Origin: Algoriphagus algorifonticola
GTDB taxonomy: Bacteria > Bacteroidota > Bacteroidia > Cytophagales > Cyclobacteriaceae
Length of the DNA: 64,000 nt
Direction: 5' to 3'
NCBI RefSeq assembly: GCF_007655305.1
Contig: NZ_VLOG01000048.1
Span: 25,917 to 89,916 of the forward strand
The position numbers and the translations under genes are program-made. The notes below the pieces were generated by a model. The model was not told the origin of the DNA. It did not search any database and saw nothing but the letters and a program-made list of their open reading frames with translations. Shown here in pieces: positions 37,369 through 46,513 of the stretch (positions within the stretch are counted from its first letter, which is position 1; each line of letters begins with the position of its first letter).

Positions 37369-38268
37369 TTACTTTTTTTCGTTTTGATAGGCTTTTTCGT
37401 AGTGATTGTGAATTACCATGATTACCAGGCCAAAACAAATGGCAGCCAGAATCAGAAAATTATTCATCAATCCTTCCACTGAAAAAGAAAGGCGAATCAA
37501 AATTGTAGAAACGATGAAACCGGAGTTTCTCATGACCTTGTGAAACTGATCCGTATAGTAAAAAGAGGCCAGTAGAAGTATTACATCTACTATAATCAAT
37601 ATCATAAAGAATTCGTCAAAAAATATGGCATTGATATTTTTGAATGAAGTGCCCAAACTGCTTTCAGGTAATAAAATATAAGTACTCCAGCTTCCCAGGG
37701 TATAAATCGCAATGCCCAATAAAATAGGAACTAGAATGGTTGCAGTTAATTTCTTGAATTGAATGAAAGCTTTCAGTTCTGCTGATGGGGCTGTTTTGAT
37801 TCCTTCTGAATTTTGATTTTTGCTATTCTTATAAAAAAGCAATAATAAAAAGAACAAAGCAACTGAGGTCAGTAAATCGTAGGTGAATTGCAGGTCATCC
37901 TTAATCTGAAACCAATCAGAGGAGAGCTCCAAGGTTGCGAGGTCTTTGAAAAGTCTTCGGATGATGATAAGCGAAATAATCTCATACTGTTTGCCGATGT
38001 AGGTAGTAAATGACTTGGGTAAAAAATAGACCAGGAGATAAACTTCATAGACCAGAATAAAGGAAAATGGAGTGTAAATAGCCGAAATAGGGTTTTCGAA
38101 GAGCTCCGATTTAATTTCATATAATCCTAAATCCGCCAAAAAGATTAAGATTAAATGGATGATAAAACTTCCAATAGCAATCCCTAAAATCCAACCTTCT
38201 CCTTTAGCCTTAGTCTTTTCAGAAAGCAGCTTGGTATACAAACTTTGAAAAAGGTGTGGCAGTTGCAT
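37369..38268 (-). CDS. Polytopic membrane protein, unknown function
   Basis: 299 residues with about eight hydrophobic helices (starting near residues 26, 64, 130, 170, 208, 245 and 262). Near the first third is SFTTYIGKQYEIISLIIIRRLFKDLATLELSSDW, with a conserved-looking basic RRLFKDLA segment. I do not recognise a named family. The gene stands alone, leftward, with an ATG start at 38268. The 442-bp gap to the next gene (38269-38710) shows no other feature. Confidence 0.65.
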   Translation of the reverse strand: MQLPHLFQSLYTKLLSEKTKAKGEGWILGIAIGSFIIHLILIFLADLGLYEIKSELFENPISAIYTPFSFILVYEVYLLVYFLPKSFTTYIGKQYEIISLIIIRRLFKDLATLELSSDWFQIKDDLQFTYDLLTSVALFFLLLLFYKNSKNQNSEGIKTAPSAELKAFIQFKKLTATILVPILLGIAIYTLGSWSTYILLPESSLGTSFKNINAIFFDEFFMILIIVDVILLLASFYYTDQFHKVMRNSGFIVSTILIRLSFSVEGLMNNFLILAAICFGLVIMVIHNHYEKAYQNEKK

Positions 38269-38710
38269 GGATGATAGAAAAGAAGCTATTGATATAGTGA
38301 TAATTCTAAATACCGAGAATTGTTTAATGATTTGATACTTAGTTTACTTCTTCGGGATTGGAATTTGAAATTCAAAAAAGAGGGTGAGTTAAGAGTTTTT
38401 ATAGTTGAAATGTTCCTCGGAGACACTCCCTCGACAAAAGGATATGAGCTCGAAATTATTTCTATCTAAGGCTTAGTTAGTTACATACAGTCTCTAATGA
38501 AAATTATTTTTCAAATAAAAATTGTTAGAAATTAGAAGGACCCACTGGCATTTTTTATGCTAGATTTATGTAGGATTCTAGATTCAAATTAGAGACTGCA
38601 GGTCCATTAATTTCTATATTTTGATCAGAGTCTTAAAGTGATTCAATTAGAATCCTTATCCTTATATCAGATAGATTATAAACATTCAAAAAGCATGATT
38701 AATAAGCGGA

Positions 38711-40315
38711 ATGAGTAAAGTTTTTATTCTTTTACAATCAACCTATCAAATAATTACTGTCATCAGTATCATTATTTCTTTGGGCTTTTTGATTAAGCTC
38801 AGGTTGGTTAGGAAGCGGTCTTCTTTCAAGACTAAGCTGGAACTTCTGATTTTTGCTGTCATATTTCTTCAATCCTTCGAGTTGCTCTGCAGAGTGGCCA
38901 CAGAGGAGACAGTAGTCAATCAATTTCATGACTTCTTTTATTTTTTCATCCTATTTGTAGGTTACCTCTGTTATGATTTGGTGTATGCCCTACTTTATAA
39001 AAATTCGGTTTTTTATAATTCGCTTAAAATATCCTTGATCGTAGGAACAGTTCTGATAGCCTTCTTATGCGTGAAGTACGATGTGAAGGATTACTACATA
39101 TATACTGATTCTTATGGTTTTGTCACTGATTTTGATGGCAATCCCATGGCAAAAATTTCCAGATTATGGATTGGGGTCGGTTTTCTGCTTGCTGTGTATA
39201 TGTTTTATCGTGAATTTCTGAGGAAGCCTCATTTAAAAGAAGACTTTAGAAATTTCTTTATAGGCTTGGTTATCACCGGAAGTTTGGGGTTTGTGGGGCA
39301 AATTGTGCTTCCATTGATGTTTGGGTTTGAGATCCCAATGATATCTATTTCTGTCCCTATTTTCATTTATTTTTCCTACTCCCTACTATCCAATAACATC
39401 CTGGTAAAACTCAATCTTAGAGAATCTTCCAGTACTATTTTTGATTCGATCAATGCTTATATTTCGTTCATTGACAAGGATTTCTCCATTTTGTATTACA
39501 ACAAAAACTTCGCTTCACTTTTTGACAGTGTGACAATTGGGGATTATTTGAACCAAAAAGGAGAGTTTTCCGCATTAGTTTCCGAACTCGAAGGAAACCA
39601 AGGGCCTCAATTCAATGTGGTTCATATGAAAATTGACGATATTCATTTGGGTGTAAGAATCTCTCCTATTTATGAGAAAAGGCAACTAAAAGGCTATTTT
39701 TTGTTCGGAATCAATGTCTCCCATATGGTGGATCAGTTTAATAAGTCCAAGGTGTCCCTTCAGCAATTATTGGAGTTTAGTAAAAATCAGAAATCCTACA
39801 TTTTGGAGTATTATCCTTCCAAAAATCTTTTCCAGATCAGTTCCAGGCTTTCTGTTTACCTGAACCTTAGCATGGATTCGCTAAGCCCAAAATGCTTGTT
39901 ATTGTATCTTCGAAAAAACCTTTGCATCTCAGACTTGGAAAAACTGATCGCCTTTCTGCGGGCTCCAGATTATTCGAGTGATTTTAAAATTAGTTTCAGA
40001 GATGAAAATTCAGGCCATTATGACTTTAGGATTACTTCTTATGAGAATGAGTTCAGCAAGCATTTAGTCTTCTTTTTATTGGAAGAAAATCAGTGCGAGG
40101 AACTGAAAAATTGGTATCAGCAGGATGTTTCTTGGATTATTTCCCACATTTTCAGAAAAAATGTGGCCAATGCCTTAGGACTTTTAGATTACCTTAAAGA
40201 AAATGATGAGCTCAATTCCAACCCTGTCTATACAGACAAGGAATTGATTAAGCTCATCAATAAGGAGATTGAAGAATTGGATAATAATTTAATAGCCTAT
40301 TCAAGGTTGAAATGA
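38711..40315 (+). CDS. 7TM-PAS histidine-kinase-like protein without a catalytic ATPase domain
   Basis: 534 residues. Residues 1-235 hold about seven membrane helices of the histidine-kinase 7TM type. A PAS-like domain follows (about 245-345, IFDSINAYISFIDKDFSILYYNKNFASLF), then a second alpha/beta region (about 350-465). The C-terminus has a dimerisation/phosphoacceptor-like helix, WIISHIFRKNVANALGLLDYL with His479, then a second helix ending LDNNLIAYSRLK and a stop. The ATP-binding domain (N, G1, G2 boxes) is missing. It may be a phosphotransfer or pseudokinase sensor, or truncated. No response regulator is adjacent. Confidence 0.65.
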   Translation: MSKVFILLQSTYQIITVISIIISLGFLIKLRLVRKRSSFKTKLELLIFAVIFLQSFELLCRVATEETVVNQFHDFFYFFILFVGYLCYDLVYALLYKNSVFYNSLKISLIVGTVLIAFLCVKYDVKDYYIYTDSYGFVTDFDGNPMAKISRLWIGVGFLLAVYMFYREFLRKPHLKEDFRNFFIGLVITGSLGFVGQIVLPLMFGFEIPMISISVPIFIYFSYSLLSNNILVKLNLRESSSTIFDSINAYISFIDKDFSILYYNKNFASLFDSVTIGDYLNQKGEFSALVSELEGNQGPQFNVVHMKIDDIHLGVRISPIYEKRQLKGYFLFGINVSHMVDQFNKSKVSLQQLLEFSKNQKSYILEYYPSKNLFQISSRLSVYLNLSMDSLSPKCLLLYLRKNLCISDLEKLIAFLRAPDYSSDFKISFRDENSGHYDFRITSYENEFSKHLVFFLLEENQCEELKNWYQQDVSWIISHIFRKNVANALGLLDYLKENDELNSNPVYTDKELIKLINKEIEELDNNLIAYSRLK

Positions 40316-40349
40316 AGTCCTTCAAAATTCCACCCACGAATAGCCGAAT

Positions 40350-40544
40350 TCATTCCTCATAGTGGAATATTTCCTCTATCGATAGCTCAAATAGCTTGGA
40401 TAGCTTGAAGGCGGTGGGCAAACTGGGGTCAAACTTTTCTTTTTCTATCGCATTGATGGTCTGTCTGGAAACCCCTATAATTTCAGCCAAATCCTCCTGA
40501 GTCATATTTTTTATGACTCTTAATTCCCGGATACGATTTTTCAT
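40350..40544 (-). CDS. Small Xre-family helix-turn-helix regulator
   Basis: 64 residues, almost entirely a Cro/C1-type HTH: MKNRIRELRVIKNMTQEDLAEIIGVSRQTINAIEKEKFDPSLPTAFKLSKLF. This is the YozG-like mini-repressor form. Its ATG overlaps the stop of the upstream membrane gene by 4 bp, so the pair is a coupled operon. Tandem palindromes upstream of that operon are the likely autoregulatory target. Confidence 0.88.
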   Translation of the reverse strand: MKNRIRELRVIKNMTQEDLAEIIGVSRQTINAIEKEKFDPSLPTAFKLSKLFELSIEEIFHYEE

Positions 40545-40942
40545 AGATACCGCTTTCTATTGATCACCATAGCAATCATGTAAGTGATACCAATAAACAT
40601 GACCAGATATCCTATCTCAGCATCAAAAGGAATGATATTCTTTTGGTCCAAGAGGGAAAATGTCAGTCCGACTACTACGGCCAATCCCAGCGTGATTCCC
40701 ATGGCTTCCAAATGGATTTTGCGTTCGAGTTCATCGAAGTGATTGAATAAATCCCGGTTCGCTAAGATCATTAATACTCCATTTGCGAGGTTGACTACAA
40801 TAGCGAAAGGAGTGAGGAAGGGATGATTGTCCCAGATAAACTCTGGTCCAAAGGTGGCGATCGCCATTGTTGCTACCCAAGTCCAAGTCCAAATTGCCAG
40901 TTTTTTGACTCGTTTGTTTCGTTCTAGTTTCATTGATTCCAT
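40541..40942 (-). CDS. Membrane protein paired with an HTH regulator
   Basis: 133 residues (ATG at 40942; an inner ATG at 40933 is possible) with four hydrophobic helices: about residues 15-33, 41-60, 81-100 and 108-127. A short loop reads ANRDLFNHFDELERKIHLEAMG. Such small four-helix proteins are often encoded with YozG-like repressors in Bacteroidota and Firmicutes. Function unknown; a membrane-linked control of the regulator is possible. Confidence 0.7.
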   Translation of the reverse strand: MESMKLERNKRVKKLAIWTWTWVATMAIATFGPEFIWDNHPFLTPFAIVVNLANGVLMILANRDLFNHFDELERKIHLEAMGITLGLAVVVGLTFSLLDQKNIIPFDAEIGYLVMFIGITYMIAMVINRKRYL

Positions 40943-40950
40943 GATTTTTA

Positions 40951-40988
40951 TGTAAAGTTGACTTTACAAATGTAAAGTAAGTTTTACA
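40951..40988. promoter_or_regulatory. Two tandem palindromic operators
   Basis: TGTAAAGTTGACTTTACA (40951-40968, perfect) and TGTAAAGTAAGTTTTACA (40971-40988, near-perfect). The centres are 20 bp apart, two helical turns, just upstream of the membrane protein/HTH operon. Likely the HTH binding sites. Confidence 0.75.
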
Positions 40989-41076
40989 AAAGTCAAGTTT
41001 TATTTACATTTAATTTTCTACTTCTAATGAGTTGCTTCCTTGAAATTGATAAATTTCACTTCAGAAATTAGATAGC

Positions 41077-41427
41077 ATGGCATTTTCAGAAAAGCAATTG
41101 AAAGAAGTAGAGTCGATTTTGACACTATGGCAAGCGACTCACAGACCGGAAGATGAGAAGATCAGGGCTCAGGTAGATCTGGGCTATACCATAGAAAAGC
41201 AGCAGATTTTTTTGAAAGAAATCCGTCCTGTTTATTTAAAAAAGGGGGAATTCGGGCATTACCCATTTGCAAAAATTTCCTATGAAAAGTCTTCTGATTC
41301 CTGGAAGATTTATTGGATGAGGGGAAATTTGCAGTGGACTAGGTACAAGCCGACCTCAAAAATCAATGATTTGGAGGATGCATTAAATGAAATTATGAAT
41401 GACCCGATGGGTTGTTTTTTTGGATGA
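41077..41427 (+). CDS. DUF3024 family protein
   Basis: 116 residues. It begins MAFSEKQLKEVESILTLWQ and contains the DUF3024 blocks RPEDEKIRAQVDLGYTIEKQQIFLKEIRP and AKISYEKSSDSWKIYWMRGNLQWTRYKP, ending in DPMGCFFG. Small cytoplasmic family of unknown function in Bacteroidota. A decayed copy of its 3' third lies at 51072-51201. Confidence 0.85.
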   Translation: MAFSEKQLKEVESILTLWQATHRPEDEKIRAQVDLGYTIEKQQIFLKEIRPVYLKKGEFGHYPFAKISYEKSSDSWKIYWMRGNLQWTRYKPTSKINDLEDALNEIMNDPMGCFFG

Positions 41428-41596
41428 GAGTAAGTGAAAGTCTTCTTTGAAACTAAATAACGAGAAGCACCGTAAAGATTTTTAAATTACTTGTTTTCTG
41501 ATTGGAGACAAATAACCCTACCGATTGCTAACAAATTATTTTTGAAGGTATTTTAATAGATATGCCATCTTTTTACTTCCTTTTGAATTCAATTCT

Positions 41597-41998
41597 ATGC
41601 AAAAAGCTTTACTCGTAGTTTTATTCATGATTTGTGCTTTTAGCTTTACAGCTCAAGCTCAACTTGTCGATGGAGTGCCTCTTACAGAAATCGAATCTAC
41701 TTACGTTCAACTTATCCCAAGAGGCAGATTATTTGTCTCAAAAATCCGAGTTCGGGTTGATTTCGGACAGGATTTAACAAAGGTCAATATCAATGAATCG
41801 ATGATTTCTGATGAAAATGGAAGAGTTGTCGATTTCAATTCTATGGTTGATGTACTGAATTATTTTGATCAATTAGGTTATGAGTACATCGGTTCAGAAA
41901 ATTTCAATGAGGGAAGCAGTATCCGGTATACGTTAAGAAGAAAAAGAAATGGCTTGGATCTAGCCAACAGCCCCAAAAAGGATCCTGCTTCACTTTGA
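41597..41998 (+). CDS. Small exported protein, unknown function
   Basis: 133 residues. Signal peptide at residues 1-21 (LLVVLFMICAFSFTAQAQ). The mature part contains IESTYVQLIPRGRLFVSKIRVRVDFGQ and VLNYFDQLGYEYIGSENFNEGSSIRYTLRRKR. It resembles short Bacteroidota periplasmic proteins without named function. Monocistronic. Confidence 0.65.
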   Translation: MQKALLVVLFMICAFSFTAQAQLVDGVPLTEIESTYVQLIPRGRLFVSKIRVRVDFGQDLTKVNINESMISDENGRVVDFNSMVDVLNYFDQLGYEYIGSENFNEGSSIRYTLRRKRNGLDLANSPKKDPASL

Positions 41999-42110
41999 AT
42001 TCCCAAATTTCCAGAAAAAGCCTCCAAGAAGTATGTTTGAATACTTTTATTAGCTCTTACCAGGAGGAAGGTTATCATTTTAACCCGGATTATGCATTAG
42101 AATCTGTAGT

Positions 42111-42226
42111 GAGAGTCAAACCGCAATAAAATCAATCCGCCTGAGCCGGAGAATAAAGCATAGCAACGCTACGGTGATCGAGCTAAATGCAGCAAAGCGA
42201 TTGATTTTGAAGCGGTTTGGACTCGT
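42111..42226. repeat. Long imperfect hairpin element
   Basis: AGTCAAACCGCAATAAAATC (from 42115) is the near reverse complement of GATTTTGAAGCGGTTTGGACT (42201-42221). The loop contains a smaller GCATAGC/GCTAAATGC pair. It could be a MITE-like repeat or a structured RNA. No ORF is supported in 41999-42401. Confidence 0.5.
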
Positions 42227-42401
42227 AACAAGAAGTCTACTGCATATTTCGGGTTTAATTCGCCTAGAAATGCAAAGAGCCCTGCATTCCTGCTCGGCTT
42301 TCAATAAAGGAAGGTTTGAGACTGTTTTATTAAAGATCGAATTGGGGATTTGATCTTCAAAATTTTTAGACTAATGCTTTGTTATATGATTTTTGGTGGA
42401 T

Positions 42402-42872
42402 TTACTGTTGTTTGAGAGATTCAGCAACTAGGTCATAGGCCTCCTTCGTTAGAACTTCAGTCCATTCAGTTCCTCCAGTATAGATCGCCAAGTAGGTCAC
42501 ATCCTTTTCTTTAGAGGAGGCATGCCAATGTTCAATACCTGGAGTGCATTTGAGGATATCACCTTCTTTGATTCGAATGGGTTGTTTTCCTTTTTCTTGA
42601 TAATAACCCTCTCCGCCCACTACGATTAATATTTGAGGGCCACTATGTTTATGCCAATCCAAAGTGGAATTCGCCTTGAAGGTAGCTTTGGTAATATTGT
42701 AATTAAACAATTCATCTGCCTGTAAAACTCCGTTTAACCAAGCCTCTCCGATATAATGGGTATTAGGAGCCTTATTTCCCTCTTCATGGTAGGAACGCAC
42801 TGAGTAAGGGTTGTTTTGAGAAAATCCTGAAAGTGAGGAAAGAAGTAAAGCGAAAAGGATGAGGTATTTCAT
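42402..42872 (-). CDS. Exported cupin-domain protein
   Basis: 156 residues with a signal peptide (MKYLILFALLLSSLSGFSQ). The cupin core has motif 1 LDWHKHSGPQILIVVGGEGYYQEKG (His-x-His and the downstream Glu) and motif 2 IKEGDILKCTPGIEHWHASS. This carboxymuconolactone-decarboxylase-associated or quercetinase-like type is frequent in Bacteroidota. A metal-binding enzyme in the periplasm is likely; substrate unknown. Confidence 0.8.
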   Translation of the reverse strand: MKYLILFALLLSSLSGFSQNNPYSVRSYHEEGNKAPNTHYIGEAWLNGVLQADELFNYNITKATFKANSTLDWHKHSGPQILIVVGGEGYYQEKGKQPIRIKEGDILKCTPGIEHWHASSKEKDVTYLAIYTGGTEWTEVLTKEAYDLVAESLKQQ

Positions 42873-42929
42873 TGGTTTGAAGATTAATACCTAAATATAA
42901 CAAAAAAAAGCCACCCATTTCTGAGATGC

Positions 42930-43134
42930 TTCTGCTCCCCCTCTTGGGCTTCCCGATATCATCGGACCAATCTCCTTCTGAGTGTAGAAGAAGGTTGATT
43001 GGGTCTAGGTGTAGTTTGGCTGCCCCGCAAACCGACCTCTCGTTAAAAAGCTTTACAAAAGCTTTTGTAACGCTCGATCCTACCTTTCTATTCATCCAAA
43101 TTTGTAATTTGCTACTTTCGAACAACATCATTTT
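42930..43134. repeat. RAYT-associated repeat arm
   Basis: 43001-43113 matches 2581-2694 (for example CCTCTCgTTAAAAAGCTTTA versus CCTCTCCCTAAAAAGCTTTA, and GTAACGCTCGATCCTACC). A palindrome CCCGATATCATCGGA lies at about 42952-42966. The block ends exactly where the RAYT pseudogene starts, so it is the left flank of the transposable unit. Confidence 0.7.
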
Positions 43135-43527
43135 AAGGGGGAGGCCTATCAGATAAGAGATCAAGAACTGCCTTATTTTCTAACCTTCCAAGTTGTGGGT
43201 TGGGCGGATGTTTTTACCAGAAAAGTATATCGGGATTTGATTTTGGAGAACCTTTCTTATTGTAGTTTAGAAAGGGGATTGTACTTGTATAGTTATTTGA
43301 TTATGAGCAACCATATTCATTGGGTACTTCAACAAAAGGATGGAGAACTATCGGGTCAGGTGTTAGATTTTAAAAAATTCATGAGTAAAAAGTTATTGAA
43401 AATGATCTTAGACAATCCTCATGAAATCGAGCATGACCCAGTGGGATACACAGAGGGATGCCCTGATGGATCGAATTTTCGGGTTGATTTCTTAGCTCCG
43501 AAGGAGCGGGATTATTTAGAAAATTGA
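43135..43527 (+). pseudogene. REP-associated tyrosine transposase (RAYT/IS200-like), disabled
   Basis: In-frame homology to RAYT starts at GEAYQIRDQELPYFLTFQV, but the codon where ATG is expected (43135) is AAG. VVGWADVFTRKVYRDLIL and the HUH motif in LIMSNHIHW follow, then DFKKFMSKKLLKMILDNPHE. After about 43435 similarity stops, and the frame runs into unrelated sequence and a REP palindrome before TGA at 43525. The C-terminal region with the catalytic tyrosine is absent. RAYTs mobilise REP elements as single-stranded DNA; this copy cannot be active. Confidence 0.8.
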
Positions 43528-43575
43528 AATTGGAACAACCGTGTGGTTCAGCTCTGAAGGAGCGGGATAATATCA
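43490..43575. repeat. REP doublet, copy 1
   Basis: AGCTCCGAAGGAGCGGGAT at 43494-43512 and AGCTCTGAAGGAGCGGGAT at 43550-43568, both containing a CTCC/GGAG palindrome. They are 56 bp apart, the same spacing as the pair at 62493/62549. It lies at the broken end of the RAYT pseudogene. Confidence 0.75.
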
Positions 43576-43697
43576 AGCTTAATACGATGAATTTTAATTT
43601 GCACGTTCTGGCGCGGAGGCGGTAAAATATATCTCTTGCAAAGTACAAATGTAGAAAACCCTAGGACCGATATTTCCATTTGGGCATTTGTAAAACT

Positions 43698-44876
43698 CTA
43701 TTTCGTTCTAATCTTACTTAATTCATTTATCCTTATCTTGGCATGCTCATTATTCGAATCAAGCTCAAGTGATTTTTTATAGTTTTCGATTGCTTTCTGT
43801 GTTTCGCCTACGGTTTCAAAAGCTTCTCCCAAACTATCATAGGAATTAGCAGATTTGGGGTAGTTTTCAACATTCAATTTAAAATATTCAAGTGCCTTGG
43901 CTTGATCTATAGCATTTTTACTTCGGAGTAATCTATATCCAAGTTGGTTTACGAGGTACTCAGGAGGAGAGAAATTGTACGAAAGTCGCTCCGAAATTGC
44001 CCGAAAATTTCGGGTAAGTTTGGCTATGTCGTCCACCTCACGATAGGAGAGTCCAAAACCTTCAAATATGGCTGAGATTCCATTATAAAAAGCAAGGATG
44101 GGCACAGAGCTATGATCCTCCTTTTCGAAGTACTCCAATTTTGCATGAAGTTCACCTGTAGATTTACTATTTATTGCCTCAAAAAACCGAACATGACGAT
44201 CACGGTTTCTGAAATTTCTTTTTCCCCAATTGGCTGTGGCTAAATAAATGTATCGTTCGAATGACGGAGCGGTTATTGAATTGAGCTTTTTGTCCATGGT
44301 TTCAGCGTCCCAAGTTCCAAAACTCGGGTCAATAGCAATAAAGGCATTGAAAAGGGTCCTTTCTTTCATAAAAGTATGAGTCGCTAACAAACCACCTAAA
44401 GAATGGCCAAAAAGAATTCGATAAGGCTCTGTTCTGTATTTTTGATCCAATTCGGGAATTAGCTCTTCTTCCAAGAAACCCAGAAAATTATCTCCACCCC
44501 CTGTATTATTTTCTCTTACAGTTACGATTTTATCCGGAGTATAGTCTCTTTCTCTATCCATACTTCGAATACCTACGACTATCAATTCGGGTATAGTCCT
44601 GCTTCCATATGCATCAGCACTCATGTAGTTGACCATTCCTGTGATGGACTTAAAATGAAGATTTCCATCCAATAAAATGAGCAAGGGATAGGTCTTGTGG
44701 GATGATTCTGGATGATGGTAGGAATCAGGAAGATTGACCCAGTATTCTCTGTCTTCTTTTAGAATAGTGGACTTAATTGAATGTTTTGTACCGATAACAA
44801 TTTGGTCAGTATCCTGTGAATTTACCTGATTGATGCAGATTAGTATTAGCAGTAATGCAAGGATTGATTTCTTCAT
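43698..44876 (-). CDS. Exported esterase (Fes/IroE-like alpha/beta hydrolase) with C-terminal TPR
   Basis: 392 residues from the ATG at 44876, which starts a signal peptide (KKSILALLLILICINQVNS); an upstream in-frame start at 44963 is unlikely. The esterase domain covers about residues 20-290: REYWVNLPDSYHH, TYPLLILLDGNLHF, PELIVVGIRS and nucleophile elbow FGHSLGGLLA. Then two TPR-like repeats, SANSYDSLGEAFETVGETQ and KAIENYKKSLELDSNN. Relatives hydrolyse siderophore or other esters; the true substrate is unknown. Confidence 0.82.
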   Translation of the reverse strand: MKKSILALLLILICINQVNSQDTDQIVIGTKHSIKSTILKEDREYWVNLPDSYHHPESSHKTYPLLILLDGNLHFKSITGMVNYMSADAYGSRTIPELIVVGIRSMDRERDYTPDKIVTVRENNTGGGDNFLGFLEEELIPELDQKYRTEPYRILFGHSLGGLLATHTFMKERTLFNAFIAIDPSFGTWDAETMDKKLNSITAPSFERYIYLATANWGKRNFRNRDRHVRFFEAINSKSTGELHAKLEYFEKEDHSSVPILAFYNGISAIFEGFGLSYREVDDIAKLTRNFRAISERLSYNFSPPEYLVNQLGYRLLRSKNAIDQAKALEYFKLNVENYPKSANSYDSLGEAFETVGETQKAIENYKKSLELDSNNEHAKIRINELSKIRTK

Positions 44877-45006
44877 TTTGTTTTCAATGAAATTGGTTTC
44901 ACCTGGGATGGAATAGAGGTATTCCATACTTCTTATAATTAGCCTACTCGAATTGTTTTGCAATTATTCTTTTGCCTTTTAGAAGATACAGCTACTAAAA
45001 GGCAAT

Positions 45007-46476
45007 TTAAGGATTTATGATTTTTATAGCAGTTTGTCCGTATAGCATGAATGACGGCTTGTCTCCATCCCTCGCAAAAGAGACTTGTATTCCTGTATTT
45101 CCATGAATAAAACCAAGTTCTTCACCTTTAATAGGAACAAGTTCATATTCATCCCCATTTGGAAAGAAAAGTGAAATTTGATTTTTGCTTTCCTCAAAAG
45201 CAATGGATAAATCAACCTGATCATTCCACCTGTATTTTCCGGATAGCCCCTCTAATATTTCCGAATCAACTGGCTTGCGCTCCACTTCAGTTTGTTTGAA
45301 ATATTTCCAATCATATACCTGTGAAGCAGATAGAAAGAGTTCATTTCCCAGAGCTCCACCATTATCTGAGTTAATTAAATAGACCAACCCGTTTCCACTT
45401 GTAAGACTTATTGTCATTCCCGTTCGGTATCCGGCATTGCCTCCGTAATGCGTGAGAGAAATGTTCTCTTCGGAACGATTTAAAATAAAACCGTACACAT
45501 GGCCGTCTCGCTCATGACTTAAAATAGTTTTGATATCGGAAGCTGAAAATATCGAAGGCTCACCCTGATATGCTTTATAAATCTCAATCATGAATTTTGC
45601 CATATCTGCAGAAGTACTCCAAAGTCCAGCTGCCGCTTGCTCGGGATGATTCCTCCATCCCCCTTCTATCAATTCTCCTGACTGGGTATACCCTTTTGCT
45701 ACTCGATGTATCTCTGACTCAGGCAAGGGCTGTGTGAATTCAGAGTTTTTCATTCCCGCAGGTTCAAGAATCCACTCTTTCATTATGCTTGAGAAGTCAT
45801 CATTAAATATGTCCTGAAGCGCCAATTCGGCTAAGGTGTAGGCACCTCCGGAATAAGCTAGCATTTCATTGGGAGCTGCTACCACTTCTATGGGTGGAGT
45901 ATTCACTTCAGCACTGCCTCTTAAAACATCCAAGTCAGTAGGCATCACTGCAGCTCTATCATATCCCTGATATCCTCCCGGGCTAATTCCCGAGGTATGA
46001 GAAAAAATATTTCGAAATGTTATCGGGTTTTCGGAAGTCTGCTTGCCAGCTGGAAGGACAAATTCTTTCAAGTATTCTTGAATATTTTTATCCAGGTCTA
46101 TTTTACCCTCGGCATGCATTCGTAATGCTGCAAGACATGTCACAGGTTTTGAAAGGGATGCAGCTTGGAAAATACTAGTACTATCTAGATTGATCTGCTG
46201 TTCGAAATTTTCATTTTGATAAGTCTCTGTCCAGGCAAGTTTTCCTTGACTGATTACAGTTAGTGAAAGAGCGGGGATTTTGTATTCTTTCATTTTATCC
46301 CTTATAGAGCTAAGACTTTCAGGCTCTTCCAAAAACTTCACTTGACCGCGGATTTCATTTTCTAGCCTTGCTTTTCCATTATCCAATTCATTGGATGTTT
46401 TAGTGCAGGCACTTCCAAATACAAGAATTAAAGTTGGGAGAAATAATGTGTTCCAATAAGGCTTTGTACTTTTCAT
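45007..46476 (-). CDS. Serine hydrolase, class C beta-lactamase/penicillin-binding-like lipoprotein
   Basis: 489 residues from the ATG at 46476; an earlier in-frame start would overlap the upstream gene. Lipobox GSAC (Cys24). Beta-lactamase-like catalytic motifs are SLSK (Ser107, Lys110), a YSG motif in MLAYSGGAYTLAE, and an HYGG motif in SLTHYGGNAGYRTG. A C-terminal lipocalin-like or DUF3471-type beta domain follows. Such proteins are periplasmic esterases or D-amino peptidases, and rarely true beta-lactamases. Confidence 0.83.
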   Translation of the reverse strand: MKSTKPYWNTLFLPTLILVFGSACTKTSNELDNGKARLENEIRGQVKFLEEPESLSSIRDKMKEYKIPALSLTVISQGKLAWTETYQNENFEQQINLDSTSIFQAASLSKPVTCLAALRMHAEGKIDLDKNIQEYLKEFVLPAGKQTSENPITFRNIFSHTSGISPGGYQGYDRAAVMPTDLDVLRGSAEVNTPPIEVVAAPNEMLAYSGGAYTLAELALQDIFNDDFSSIMKEWILEPAGMKNSEFTQPLPESEIHRVAKGYTQSGELIEGGWRNHPEQAAAGLWSTSADMAKFMIEIYKAYQGEPSIFSASDIKTILSHERDGHVYGFILNRSEENISLTHYGGNAGYRTGMTISLTSGNGLVYLINSDNGGALGNELFLSASQVYDWKYFKQTEVERKPVDSEILEGLSGKYRWNDQVDLSIAFEESKNQISLFFPNGDEYELVPIKGEELGFIHGNTGIQVSFARDGDKPSFMLYGQTAIKIINP

Positions 46477-46513
46477 AGTGTCATTAAGTAGATGCTGAGT
46501 TTGTTTTTTGTAT

